A stretch of 37,589 nt of DNA from Sphingomonadales bacterium (lineage in GTDB: Bacteria > Bacteroidota > Bacteroidia > NS11-12g > UBA955): assembly GCA_016872175.1 (NCBI GenBank), contig VHBA01000023.1, forward strand, positions 1 to 37,589. The letters are read 5' to 3'. The notes beneath the pieces were generated by a model that was given only the letters and a program-made list of their open reading frames with translations, was not told where the DNA came from and ran no database searches. Positions within the stretch are counted from its first letter, which is position 1; each line of letters starts with the position of its first letter. The position numbers were made by a program, and so were the translations under genes. Shown here one piece after another: positions 17,002 through 24,292 of this stretch.

Positions 17002-17664
17002 TTATTTAGCTAAAGAGATGCCGTCCTTAACCTTTTTCAGTTCACCACTTTTATAAATCTGGGTCAGGGTTGTGTACATACCCTGAGAGAAACGCTTTTT
17101 ATCGGTTTCACCGCTTTTGGCAAAAACTGCAGCTATCAGTTCCGAAGATTTTACAGTTTTAGGTGCTGATTTCATATAATCAAGAATCATACTCTTTTTG
17201 GTAGGCTGACCTTTGCGGGGTCTGCCACCGCGCTTTTTAGCATTCTTGGGTGGTCTTCCACGGCGAGCAGCGGGCTTGGCAGCAGCAGGGCGACCAGGTT
17301 TTCTGCCACGTTTGGCAGGACGACCCGGACGACGGCGCTTAGCTTTCATGCGCTCTTTTAATTTTTCAACTTTTTTAGCTGCTTTGGCTTCTGCCTTTTC
17401 TATGGATTTAGCCGCTTTAGCCTCAATCTTAGCCAGTTGCTTTTCAGCAGCCGCTTTCGCTTTTTTCATGGCAACTGCCATGGCTTTCATTTGTTTTTCG
17501 ATTGCCTCGAAAACATTAACTGCGGGTTTTGCAGCCCTGCGGCCACGCTTTTTACCTTGAACTTTATTTTTTGATCCCGGTTTGCGACCCCTTTTTTTAG
17601 GAGCTTCCGCCACTGCCGGAGCAGGTTTTGCAGCTTTAGCAACTGCTTTTGGTTTACGTGCCAT
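17002..17664 (-). CDS. Histone H1/HMGA-like AT-hook DNA-binding protein with C-terminal winged-helix-like domain
   Basis: This 220-residue protein is very rich in Lys, Arg and Ala. It carries five AT-hook-like cores: KRGRKPGSK (residues 24-32), RRPGRPAK (111-118), RGRKPGRP (119-126), RRGRPPK (134-140) and RGGRPRK (145-151). A long Lys/Ala/Glu helix at 52-110, probably a coiled coil, lies between the first and second. Residues 157-218 (SMILDYMKSAPKTVKSSEL, then RFSQGMYTTLTQIYKSGELKKV) look like a small winged-helix domain, similar in outline to HARE-HTH or H1 globular domains. AT-hooks bind the minor groove of AT-rich DNA, so a role in nucleoid structure or broad gene control is inferred. The gene has a good promoter facing it across an AT-rich spacer and ends at the shared hairpin. 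Confidence is high for a basic DNA-binding protein, lower for the winged helix. Confidence 0.85.
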   Translation of the reverse strand: MARKPKAVAKAAKPAPAVAEAPKKRGRKPGSKNKVQGKKRGRRAAKPAVNVFEAIEKQMKAMAVAMKKAKAAAEKQLAKIEAKAAKSIEKAEAKAAKKVEKLKERMKAKRRRPGRPAKRGRKPGRPAAAKPAARRGRPPKNAKKRGGRPRKGQPTKKSMILDYMKSAPKTVKSSELIAAVFAKSGETDKKRFSQGMYTTLTQIYKSGELKKVKDGISLAK

Positions 17665-18032
17665 AATATTTTTTATTTGATTAAATGGTACTGCAAAAAT
17701 TGCACTATTTTTTTATATATCAAAATAATTATTTAAAAATACATAAATATTTTACTGTAAATCGACATATTTAAAATCATTAAATTTTGTATGTTGTTGA
17801 TTTTGTATCTTTTGAGTTTTTGTTTTTAATGTTTTATCTTTTGCAGATTGAAATTTTTAAGGTTAAAATAAAAACTATTTTTTTGATTTTTTGTTCTGAC
17901 ATAATTAAAAAATTGATATTACAGATGACTTAAATCATTCTCTTATTTTCATAATTACAAGTAATTCTATTTAACACAAATAATTAAAACACATTTATAT
18001 TAAACATCTTACCCCATACTTACGGTAATTTT
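17665..18032. other. Very AT-rich divergent spacer without a gene
   Basis: These 368 bases separate the AT-hook gene and dxs, which are transcribed away from each other. By eye about four in five bases are A or T, with runs such as long T tracts near 17708, 17880 and 17820. No frame of note, tRNA or hairpin is seen. It holds the two promoters listed here. Its composition makes it a natural binding region for AT-hook proteins. Confidence 0.8.
17694..17724 (-). promoter_or_regulatory. Putative promoter of the AT-hook gene (TTTG-N19-AATTTTTG)
   Basis: Read on the minus strand, TTTG lies at 17724-17721 and AATTTTTG at 17701-17694, 19 bases apart. The -33 box is exact and the -7 box matches TAnnTTTG at seven of eight positions. 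The box ends 29 bases before the ATG at 17664. Confidence 0.55.
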
Positions 18033-18033
18033 G
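18026..18033 (+). promoter_or_regulatory. Putative -7 box TAATTTTG at the dxs start
   Basis: TAATTTTG is an exact TAnnTTTG match. No TTTG is found at normal spacing upstream. The box touches the GTG start candidate at 18033, so transcription would begin at about 18039 and only the TTG start at 18042 would be inside the mRNA, with almost no leader. Confidence 0.45.
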
Positions 18034-19787
18034 TGCGGGAATTGACACTGCTGAATACAATACACAACGCCGCTGATGTAGCATGCCTTTCTGAGCGTGA
18101 ATTACAAATGCTCAGTGATGAATGTCGGAAATACCTGATCGACACCATTCTGGAGCATGGGGGACATTTTGCCGGTAATCTGGGTGTGGTGGAACTTACA
18201 GTAGCGTTATTGAAGGTTTTTAATCCACATACTGACAGTGTAACATGGGATGTAGGACACCAGAGCTATGCCTGGAAAGTACTTACCGGCAGGCGTGAGG
18301 AGATTACCACAATAAGGACCTATGGCGGTATTGCAGGCTTCCCAAAGCGCGGCGAAAACCCGGCTGACCATTTTGGAACGGGCCACTCCAGCACAGCCAT
18401 CTCAGCCGCCATGGGCATAGCGGTGGCCGCAAAACTTCAAAATAACAATAAAAGTACGCACATTGCTATAGTAGGTGATGGCGCACTGACCGGTGGGATG
18501 TCGTTTGAAGCGCTTAATAATGCAGCAGCTTCTCAAGCCAATCTCCTCATCATTATAAACGATAACCAAATTAGCATTGATGCCGGTACCGGCGCTATGA
18601 ACGAACACCTGGCAACCATTAAACCCGGTGAAACCAATATTTTCAGCCAGCTCAACCTCGATTATCACGGCCCTGTGGACGGGCACGACTTACCCAAACT
18701 GCTTGATGAACTAACAAGACTTAAGTCTCTGGAACATCCAAGGGTTTTACATATCAAAACCATCAAGGGCAAAGGCTACGGGCCGGCTGAAACAGAACAA
18801 ACCAAATGGCACAGCACTTCCAGGTTTGTAAAAATTGATGCACAAAAAACCACGCCTGCCCGCAAATGGCATGAAGTAGCCGGTGACACCATGCTAAAAA
18901 TTGCCTCCACATATCATCACACTGCGGGCATTACACCAGCCATGCCCAGTGGCAGCGGATTGATTGACTGTTTTAAAACTTACCCCAACCGATTTTTCGA
19001 TACGGGCATTGCAGAACAGCATGCGGTTACTTTTGCCGCCGGACTGGCCGCCGGAGGCTTAAAACCCTTTCTGTTTATTTACTCAACGTTTCTGCAGCGT
19101 GGTTATGATCAGGTTATCCATGATATTGCCCTGCAAAATCTGCCAGTGGTTATTTGCATAGACCGCGCAGGATTGGTGGGAGAAGACGGCCCCACACACC
19201 ATGGCGCTTTTGATGTTCCCATGTTGCGCTGTATTCCGGGCATTAAATTACTTGCCCCGGCCACCGCTGAAGAATTACAAACCATGATGCACGCAGCAGT
19301 TCAGGCAGATTATCCCATAGCTATCCGCTATCCAAAAGGACCAGTTCCTGAATTATCTATAAATACAAGGAATGAAACTCCCCTTGAAAACATGGGCATC
19401 TGCCTTAGAAAAGGTGAAAAAGTTGCCGTGCTCAGCACAGGTATTGCCACGGCTATGGCTCATGAAGCTTTTCAGCTAGCCCAATCCCAGGCATCACATT
19501 ACCATTTCCCGGTTATTAATCATATCTCTGATGAAATGGCTGTGAAAATTGGCAAAACGCACACCCATATTATTACCGTAGAAGACGGCGCCATTGCCGG
19601 AGGTTTTGGCGAGGCCTGGTCTGAGAAGCTTTACAGCTTAGGATTTGAGGGAAAGGTACAACACCTCGGCATTCCCCATCAATTCATTACACACGGCAGC
19701 AATGATATTTTGTATAATCTGGGCGGTTATTCCCCCCGTAAAATTGCCGAAGAGCTACAAAAGGCTTGCAGTCCAGTTGTTGATTAA
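18033..19787 (+). CDS. dxs: 1-deoxy-D-xylulose-5-phosphate synthase, shortened form
   Basis: Dxs joins pyruvate and glyceraldehyde 3-phosphate in the first step of the MEP isoprenoid pathway. At 584 residues it is shorter than the usual 620-640. The thiamine diphosphate motif starts at GDG (148-150) and ends in IINDN; His45 in GHFAGNLG and the catalytic Glu328 in GIAEQHAVTFAAG are present, as is the DRAGLVGEDGPTHHG segment, so activity is expected. The missing part is between the NQISID segment and YHGPVDGHD: roughly 35-40 residues of the loop and helices that most Dxs have there are gone. The longest start is GTG 18033; if the TAATTTTG box is the promoter, TTG 18042 (TLLNTIHNAAD) is more likely. 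The 3' end overlaps the convergent amidotransferase gene by 33 bases. Confidence 0.95.
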   Translation: MRELTLLNTIHNAADVACLSERELQMLSDECRKYLIDTILEHGGHFAGNLGVVELTVALLKVFNPHTDSVTWDVGHQSYAWKVLTGRREEITTIRTYGGIAGFPKRGENPADHFGTGHSSTAISAAMGIAVAAKLQNNNKSTHIAIVGDGALTGGMSFEALNNAAASQANLLIIINDNQISIDAGTGAMNEHLATIKPGETNIFSQLNLDYHGPVDGHDLPKLLDELTRLKSLEHPRVLHIKTIKGKGYGPAETEQTKWHSTSRFVKIDAQKTTPARKWHEVAGDTMLKIASTYHHTAGITPAMPSGSGLIDCFKTYPNRFFDTGIAEQHAVTFAAGLAAGGLKPFLFIYSTFLQRGYDQVIHDIALQNLPVVICIDRAGLVGEDGPTHHGAFDVPMLRCIPGIKLLAPATAEELQTMMHAAVQADYPIAIRYPKGPVPELSINTRNETPLENMGICLRKGEKVAVLSTGIATAMAHEAFQLAQSQASHYHFPVINHISDEMAVKIGKTHTHIITVEDGAIAGGFGEAWSEKLYSLGFEGKVQHLGIPHQFITHGSNDILYNLGGYSPRKIAEELQKACSPVVD

Positions 19788-20324
19788 TGATTGTCCTTGA
19801 GGTGTAAGCACACTTTCAGGATGAAACTGAATGCCTTCAACGGGAAGATACTTATGGCGAATACCCATTATTTCATTACCACATGTTGCTGTCACAAGCA
19901 AGGTTGAATCAACTGTATTACTGTCCAGCACAAGGCTGTGGTAGCGCCCAACCTGCATAGGATTGGACAAACCGGTAAAAACACCTAATCCATCGTGATT
20001 AATAAGATGAGACTTGCCATGAACAGGCTCAGCAGCATGCCCCAGGCTGTAACCAAAATGCATGCCTATGGCCTGATGCCCCAGACACACACCAAGTATG
20101 GGAAGTTTATCCATCGCTTGTGAAAGCAAAGGCATTAAACTACCCGCATCCTGCGGTGTACAAGGCCCCGGACTAATCACAAGTCCACTGTAGTTCCCCT
20201 GATTAATATCCTGCACAGAAATCTCGTCATTGCGCCGCACATCAACATTTACTCCGGCCAGCATCAGATAATGAACAAGGTTCCAGGTAAACGAATCGTA
20301 GTTATCGACAAGAAGCACCTTCAT
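19755..20324 (-). CDS. Anthranilate/aminodeoxychorismate synthase glutamine amidotransferase subunit
   Basis: This 189-residue class I glutamine amidotransferase supplies ammonia to a chorismate-using partner, making anthranilate (TrpG) or 4-amino-4-deoxychorismate (PabA). The motif VDNYDSFTWNLVHY at the N-terminus is typical of this subgroup. The nucleophile is Cys80 in GVCLGHQAIG and the other triad residues are His168 and Glu170 in QFHPES. The partner subunit is not beside it, so trpG and pabA cannot be separated here; the gene symbol is left out. The frame is open further upstream to 20477 but that part lies inside tsaB; the ATG at 20324, four bases past the tsaB stop, gives the normal family N-terminus. 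The end overlaps dxs tail to tail. Confidence 0.93.
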   Translation of the reverse strand: MKVLLVDNYDSFTWNLVHYLMLAGVNVDVRRNDEISVQDINQGNYSGLVISPGPCTPQDAGSLMPLLSQAMDKLPILGVCLGHQAIGMHFGYSLGHAAEPVHGKSHLINHDGLGVFTGLSNPMQVGRYHSLVLDSNTVDSTLLVTATCGNEIMGIRHKYLPVEGIQFHPESVLTPQGQSLINNWTASLL

Positions 20325-20328
20325 GGTA

Positions 20329-21000
20329 TTATTTTTTGAAAGTACCGGTATAAAAAGCCTTGCCGTAATCGGGCTCGAAATACGCCACATCAGCCCATTC
20401 CTCCCTTTGGTATAATGCTGCAGCCGTTGAGCAAAACCACCCGGCATCCAGTATTTCAGTAAATTCAGGATATTCAATAAAAGCCGGAATAAGCCCTTTC
20501 ATTTTACCTACGGCATTACCACAAAAAACCACTTTTCTATCCCTGTATTCGCTCCAGACATCTTCTGTCAATATAATAGAACCCAAGGGCTCTAAAACTC
20601 CAAAGGAAGCGTCGTAAATGGCAAAAAACACCTCATCACGGCGTGCATCAAGCATACATATGTAAACATCAGATTCAAAACCGTTAATGGCAGCCTGCCG
20701 CGCCATTAATTCCAGCCCATCGCAGGATATAAGGGGAATCTTACGTCCGAAACAAATTCCCTTGGCTAGGCTGGCGCCTATTCTCAGGCCTGTGTAGGAA
20801 CCTGGCCCCTTGTTTACCGCAACTGCCAAAATGCTTTCTCCTGTTGATGAAGCAAAATCCATCAGTTCTTTTGCCATCAGCGGAATCTGCTCTGCATGGG
20901 CATTTGTAGAATCTGCAGTTAGTTTTCTAATACATTTTCCCTCCATATCGGCTAAAGCCAGCGATCCTGTTGCACCTGAGGTTTCAATGCAAAGAATCAT
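20329..21000 (-). CDS. tsaB: tRNA threonylcarbamoyladenosine biosynthesis protein TsaB
   Basis: TsaB is an ASKHA-fold partner of TsaD and TsaE in making the t6A modification at position 37 of ANN-decoding tRNAs. The 223-residue protein has the family N-terminus MILCIETSGATGSLAL, the conserved HAEQIPLMAKEL helix near residue 34, and NKGPGSYTGLRIGASLAKG near residues 63-81. As in other TsaB proteins the metal-binding histidines of TsaD are absent. Its start overlaps the stop of the LON-domain gene in ATGA and its stop lies four bases before the amidotransferase gene, so the three are probably one operon. Confidence 0.94.
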   Translation of the reverse strand: MILCIETSGATGSLALADMEGKCIRKLTADSTNAHAEQIPLMAKELMDFASSTGESILAVAVNKGPGSYTGLRIGASLAKGICFGRKIPLISCDGLELMARQAAINGFESDVYICMLDARRDEVFFAIYDASFGVLEPLGSIILTEDVWSEYRDRKVVFCGNAVGKMKGLIPAFIEYPEFTEILDAGWFCSTAAALYQREEWADVAYFEPDYGKAFYTGTFKK

Positions 21001-21623
21001 AATGGATTGGATAATTTTTTAAAATGACCATTCAACATAATCTTATGTTTCATTTCACTTACGGCAGAAAGTGATGAAAGCAGATTTTTCAAGTGCTGAA
21101 TAACGTACAACTGTCGCTCGGCCATAGATGTTAAAGCGGCCAGCTCTATTTCCTGTGCGGGAAGTAAACCGCACTTGTGCACCCATACCGGAAAGTCATC
21201 CGCCGGATCGGGAAATTTACCACCTTCAAAGCGGGTATGCGTGTATAGTTCGCCCAGCAAATCTGAAATCCGTAGTTTCAGTTCCTTATCCTCATTGTCT
21301 GTGAAAGATATATCTTTCACTATGCCACCACCATACAGTTTGCCTTGAGAAACCTGATGAAAATCCAGCAATTCAAACCTGGACAGGGCCTTGCATTCAA
21401 TATCCAATTCTCCCCCGGACCATTTTTCAATAATTTCCACATTCCCAAGTTCAGCACCCGTTCCTTCCAGCTTTTTTTCAAAAACTACAGGCAGTCCAAA
21501 AGAGGAGTTTTCCTTAATTACATCTTTAATCAGCTGTTTATAGCGGGGTTCAAAAATATGCAACCGCACTTTTTCGCCTTCAAAAACAATAAGCTCCAGC
21601 GGAAAGAGAGGCAGATACTTCAT
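20997..21623 (-). CDS. LON substrate-binding-domain protein (no protease domain)
   Basis: This 208-residue protein opens with MKYLPLFPLELIVFEGEKVRLHIFEPRYKQL, the typical start of the N-terminal substrate-binding domain of Lon protease. The ATPase and protease domains are missing, so it is one of the stand-alone LON (PUA-like) proteins whose function is not known. A C-terminal helical part of about 80 residues follows, with AALTSMAERQLYVIQHL. The frame is open to a TTG at 21635, but the ATG at 21623 is preferred because it gives the family N-terminus and because a TAGCTTTG promoter box lies at 21633-21640. It is the first gene of the LON-tsaB-amidotransferase group. Confidence 0.9.
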   Translation of the reverse strand: MKYLPLFPLELIVFEGEKVRLHIFEPRYKQLIKDVIKENSSFGLPVVFEKKLEGTGAELGNVEIIEKWSGGELDIECKALSRFELLDFHQVSQGKLYGGGIVKDISFTDNEDKELKLRISDLLGELYTHTRFEGGKFPDPADDFPVWVHKCGLLPAQEIELAALTSMAERQLYVIQHLKNLLSSLSAVSEMKHKIMLNGHFKKLSNPL

Positions 21624-21632
21624 AAACGACTG

Positions 21633-21640
21633 CAAAGCTA
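21633..21640 (-). promoter_or_regulatory. Putative -7 box TAGCTTTG for the LON-tsaB operon
   Basis: Read on the minus strand this is an exact TAnnTTTG match, ending ten bases before the ATG at 21623. No TTTG is seen at the usual spacing. It lies within 30 bases of a plus-strand box at 21661, so the two would be divergent and overlapping promoters. Confidence 0.45.
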
Positions 21641-21660
21641 AACCAAATTTTGTTTGGCGT

Positions 21661-21668
21661 TATTTTTG
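21661..21668 (+). promoter_or_regulatory. Putative -7 box TATTTTTG for the small exported protein
   Basis: TATTTTTG is an exact TAnnTTTG match, 20 bases before the ATG at 21689. The -33 position has no TTTG. It faces away from the box at 21633-21640. Confidence 0.45.
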
Positions 21669-21688
21669 TAGTTTCTAAATAAAAAATC

Positions 21689-22102
21689 ATGAATAATAAA
21701 TTAACCATCTTCAGCCTTGTTGCACTTGTCGTTTCAGGTGCCTTGTTTCTTTCTTCTTTTAAAACAGCCAAACCCGCTGCTCCCAAAGTAAAGGTGATGC
21801 AATTAACAGCCATTGAAAGCCTTGTGGGCGGAGGCATGGCACGTTCAAGACTCATCTCTTCCACCGCTGATGGCAGCATCAACGAACAGGAGCTTGGTAA
21901 TTTTTACAGCATGGTTGGTATCAAATTTGAAAATATCCGTTCTAACGATGTAACCGTTGCCTTGAAACTCGAAGAATACCTCAATAGCGGCTGGGAACTG
22001 ATTAGCAGCTCCAGTACGTTCGGTTCAAGGGCATCAACAAACGGCAGCGGCGAGAATGGCATTGTTATCACACGCTATGTACTGAAAAAGACAGTGGAAT
22101 AA
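21689..22102 (+). CDS. Small exported DUF4177-like protein
   Basis: This 137-residue protein has an N-terminal hydrophobic helix (residues 6-24, SLVALVVSGALFLSSF) that is a signal peptide or a membrane anchor. The mature part ends with LEEYLNSGWELISSSSTFGS, then IVITRYVLKK. The layout helix-GWEL-strand-strand with Y-LK is that of DUF4177, a small alpha/beta family without known function. Other parts are not recognised: AIESLVGGGMARSRLI and the LGNFYSMVGIKFENI stretch have no known motif. It has its own promoter box and lies 36 bases before the thiolase gene, which also has its own. Confidence 0.65.
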   Translation: MNNKLTIFSLVALVVSGALFLSSFKTAKPAAPKVKVMQLTAIESLVGGGMARSRLISSTADGSINEQELGNFYSMVGIKFENIRSNDVTVALKLEEYLNSGWELISSSSTFGSRASTNGSGENGIVITRYVLKKTVE

Positions 22103-22114
22103 TGCCTTTTGGGT

Positions 22115-22122
22115 TACCTTTG
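22115..22122 (+). promoter_or_regulatory. Putative -7 box TACCTTTG for the thiolase gene
   Basis: TACCTTTG matches TAnnTTTG exactly and ends 16 bases before the ATG at 22139. No TTTG at normal spacing is seen. The spacer 22103-22138 is too short for anything else. Confidence 0.45.
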
Positions 22123-22138
22123 CAAACCAAAAATCATT

Positions 22139-23317
22139 ATGTCTGAAGAAGTCTATATCGTTGGTGCCATGCGCACCGCCATGGGAAGTTTTAACGGAAC
22201 CCTTTCCACTGTAAGTGCGCCGAAGTTGGGTGCCTCTGCTATCAAGGCAGCGCTTGAGAAAAGCGGTGTTTCTGCCGATGCAGTGCAGGAGGTATATATG
22301 GGATGCGTACTGCAAGCCGGCGTAGGCCAGGCACCTGCACGCCAGGCCGCAAAATTTGCCGGAATTCCCGACAATGTGCCTGCTACTACCATCAATAAGG
22401 TTTGCGCCAGCGGCATGAAATCGGTTGCACTTGCTGCCCAAAGCATCGTGCTGGGACACAATGACGTAGTAGTTGCCGGCGGTATGGAAAACATGAGCAT
22501 GGTTCCTCACTACCTCACAAATAGCAGAACAGGCACCAAATACGGCAACATAACCATGCTGGACGGGCTTCAGCATGACGGTCTCACAGATGTTTACAAC
22601 AACACCGTAATGGGAACCTGTGCCGAGCTTTGCGCAAAAGAATATGGCTTCACCCGCGAAGACCAGGATGCATTTGCCATTGGCAGTTATAAAAAATCTG
22701 CCGCAGCATGGGCTGCCGGTAAATTCAATGACGAGGTTACACCCATTACTATTAGCACCCGCAAAGGTGATACAGAGTTTGCAGAGGATGAAGAATACAA
22801 GAATGTAAACTTCGATAAAATACCCGCCCTTAAAGCCGTATTTGCCAAAGACGGAACCATCACAGCAGCGAATGCCAGTACCATGAATGACGGTGCTGCC
22901 GCACTGGTGCTGGTAAGTGGCAAAAAACTGAAAGAACTGGGACTGAAACCACTGGCCCGCATTGCAGGCTTCGCCGATGCTGAACAAGCTCCCGAATGGT
23001 TCACAACCACACCATCAAAAGCATTGCCTATAGCAGCACAGCGCGCTGGCGTAGCAATCTCTGAACTGGAATATGTTGAGTTTAATGAAGCATTCTCTGT
23101 AGTAGGTCTTGCCAACAACAAAATCCTAGGACTAAACCCGGAGAAAGTAAATGTAAATGGCGGTGCAGTTTCACTGGGCCACCCGCTGGGGGCTTCAGGA
23201 GCGCGTATTCTGGTAACACTGGTGCATGTTTTGCAACAGCAAGATGCACGCTGGGGCGGCGCCGGTATTTGCAACGGTGGCGGCGGTGCCAGTGCCATGG
23301 TTATTGAGCGCTGCTAA
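22139..23317 (+). CDS. Acetyl-CoA C-acyltransferase (thiolase)
   Basis: This 392-residue thiolase joins or splits acyl-CoA and acetyl-CoA. The catalytic residues are at the canonical places: Cys89 in INKVCASGMK, His348 in SLGHPLGASGAR and Cys378 in GICNGGGGAS. The NEAF motif is also present. Length and sequence suit the acetoacetyl-CoA (biosynthetic or AtoB) type rather than the longer FadA/HADHB type, but chain-length preference cannot be read from the sequence. No other beta-oxidation or butyrate gene is adjacent. The frame is open 30 bases upstream to 22109, but ATG 22139 gives the normal family start (SEEVYIVGAMRTAMG) and lies behind a promoter box. Confidence 0.95.
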   Translation: MSEEVYIVGAMRTAMGSFNGTLSTVSAPKLGASAIKAALEKSGVSADAVQEVYMGCVLQAGVGQAPARQAAKFAGIPDNVPATTINKVCASGMKSVALAAQSIVLGHNDVVVAGGMENMSMVPHYLTNSRTGTKYGNITMLDGLQHDGLTDVYNNTVMGTCAELCAKEYGFTREDQDAFAIGSYKKSAAAWAAGKFNDEVTPITISTRKGDTEFAEDEEYKNVNFDKIPALKAVFAKDGTITAANASTMNDGAAALVLVSGKKLKELGLKPLARIAGFADAEQAPEWFTTTPSKALPIAAQRAGVAISELEYVEFNEAFSVVGLANNKILGLNPEKVNVNGGAVSLGHPLGASGARILVTLVHVLQQQDARWGGAGICNGGGGASAMVIERC

Positions 23318-23371
23318 AACTAATTATGGTGGATGGCCAATAAACCGCCGCTGACTATCGTTTATCCTGTA

Positions 23372-24289
23372 ATGTTAATTCGCAGTTTTACCCTCGCTTT
23401 TCTGTTGGTTTACGGTATTTCACTTAGGGCCGTAAACACCGACAGTTCGGCTATTAGGCAGCTTCAGGAGGGTGAAAATCGTTTGAAAATTATTGCCCCG
23501 GCATTTATTGCAGCCAAAACAGATGAAGCAAGAATCGAAGCTGCTTGGCTGGTTTACCGAACCCTTGATACACTGCTGTCACTGCCTGAAAGCTTCTCAT
23601 ATGGCTGGGACTCGTTAAAATCAAGGACCATTTCCATTCTGGTTTCGCCGGATAAAAAAGTAAAACTCTATACCTGGAACCTCATACTGAAAGACGGCAG
23701 CTTTAAGCATTTCGGGTTTCTTCAAACACGCAGAAAAAAAAGTATAGAAACCTATCCTCTGCTGGATACAACACCAGTGCAAAGCAAAGATATCGTTGAT
23801 GAAGAACTGGATCCGGCAGCTTGGTTTGGAGCGCTATATTATCGTTTAATTCCGTTCAAGAAAAATGGTAAAAAGATGTATTTGCTTTTCGGTTTTGACG
23901 GCAATACCGCCAATAGCAACAAGGCTGTGATGGAAGTGCTGTGGATATCAAAATCAGCCCCGGTCTTTGGTTATCCGGCTTTTCGCCAGGGCGATGATGA
24001 TCCCAGCGCCGAATGCAGGGTTATCATGGAGTGCCATAACGATGTGAAGTTGTCATTTTACTACGAGGCAGATAAGCAAATAGTGATTGCTGACAAGCTT
24101 GTCCCCTCATTTCCGGAGGCAAAAGACAATCCCTTTTACTACATACCCAGCGGCGACTATGATATTTACAAAAGAAACCGCAAAGGCACCTGGGTTCGCC
24201 GAGATCTAAAAGATTGGGACCTGGGGCAAGGGGAAATGAGGCCAACACCCGTTCCCAGGCCCATGCCACCTGCACCATCAGATAAATGA
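23372..24289 (+). CDS. Secreted protein of unknown function, Bacteroidota type
   Basis: From ATG 23372 the protein has 305 residues and starts with a signal peptide (MLIRSFTLAFLLVYGISLRA). ATG 23333 is an in-frame alternative that would put 13 polar residues in front. The mature part is mixed alpha/beta: LYTWNLILKDGSFKHFGFLQ, then WFGALYYRLIPFKKNGKKMYLLFGFDGNT, and near the end an FYYIPSGDYDIYKRNRKGTWVRRDL segment and a proline-rich tail. Exported Bacteroidota proteins with a similar domain and a GxYD-ending strand are known to me, but I know no function. It follows the thiolase by 54 bases. It shows no T9SS C-terminal signal. Confidence 0.72.
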   Translation: MLIRSFTLAFLLVYGISLRAVNTDSSAIRQLQEGENRLKIIAPAFIAAKTDEARIEAAWLVYRTLDTLLSLPESFSYGWDSLKSRTISILVSPDKKVKLYTWNLILKDGSFKHFGFLQTRRKKSIETYPLLDTTPVQSKDIVDEELDPAAWFGALYYRLIPFKKNGKKMYLLFGFDGNTANSNKAVMEVLWISKSAPVFGYPAFRQGDDDPSAECRVIMECHNDVKLSFYYEADKQIVIADKLVPSFPEAKDNPFYYIPSGDYDIYKRNRKGTWVRRDLKDWDLGQGEMRPTPVPRPMPPAPSDK

Positions 24290-24292
24290 TTT

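Noticed and set aside
17213-17560. Plus-strand frame of 115 residues over the AT-hook gene
   Set aside because: It is the antisense of a Lys/Ala/Arg-rich gene, so it codes mostly Leu, Ala, Arg and Phe by chance. No start context or domain is seen.
17665-18032. AT-rich spacer considered as a replication origin
   Set aside because: No DnaA box (TTATCCACA-like) or dnaA/dnaN neighbour is present.
19755-20477. Longer amidotransferase frame starting at 20477
   Set aside because: The extra 51 residues lie inside tsaB and have no family match; ATG 20324 gives the normal N-terminus.
22034-22987. Long minus-strand frame of 317 residues, rich in Cys, Gly and His, over the thiolase gene
   Set aside because: It is antisense to the thiolase, which has its full catalytic set. 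The composition and lack of any motif fit a shadow of a G/C-richer gene.
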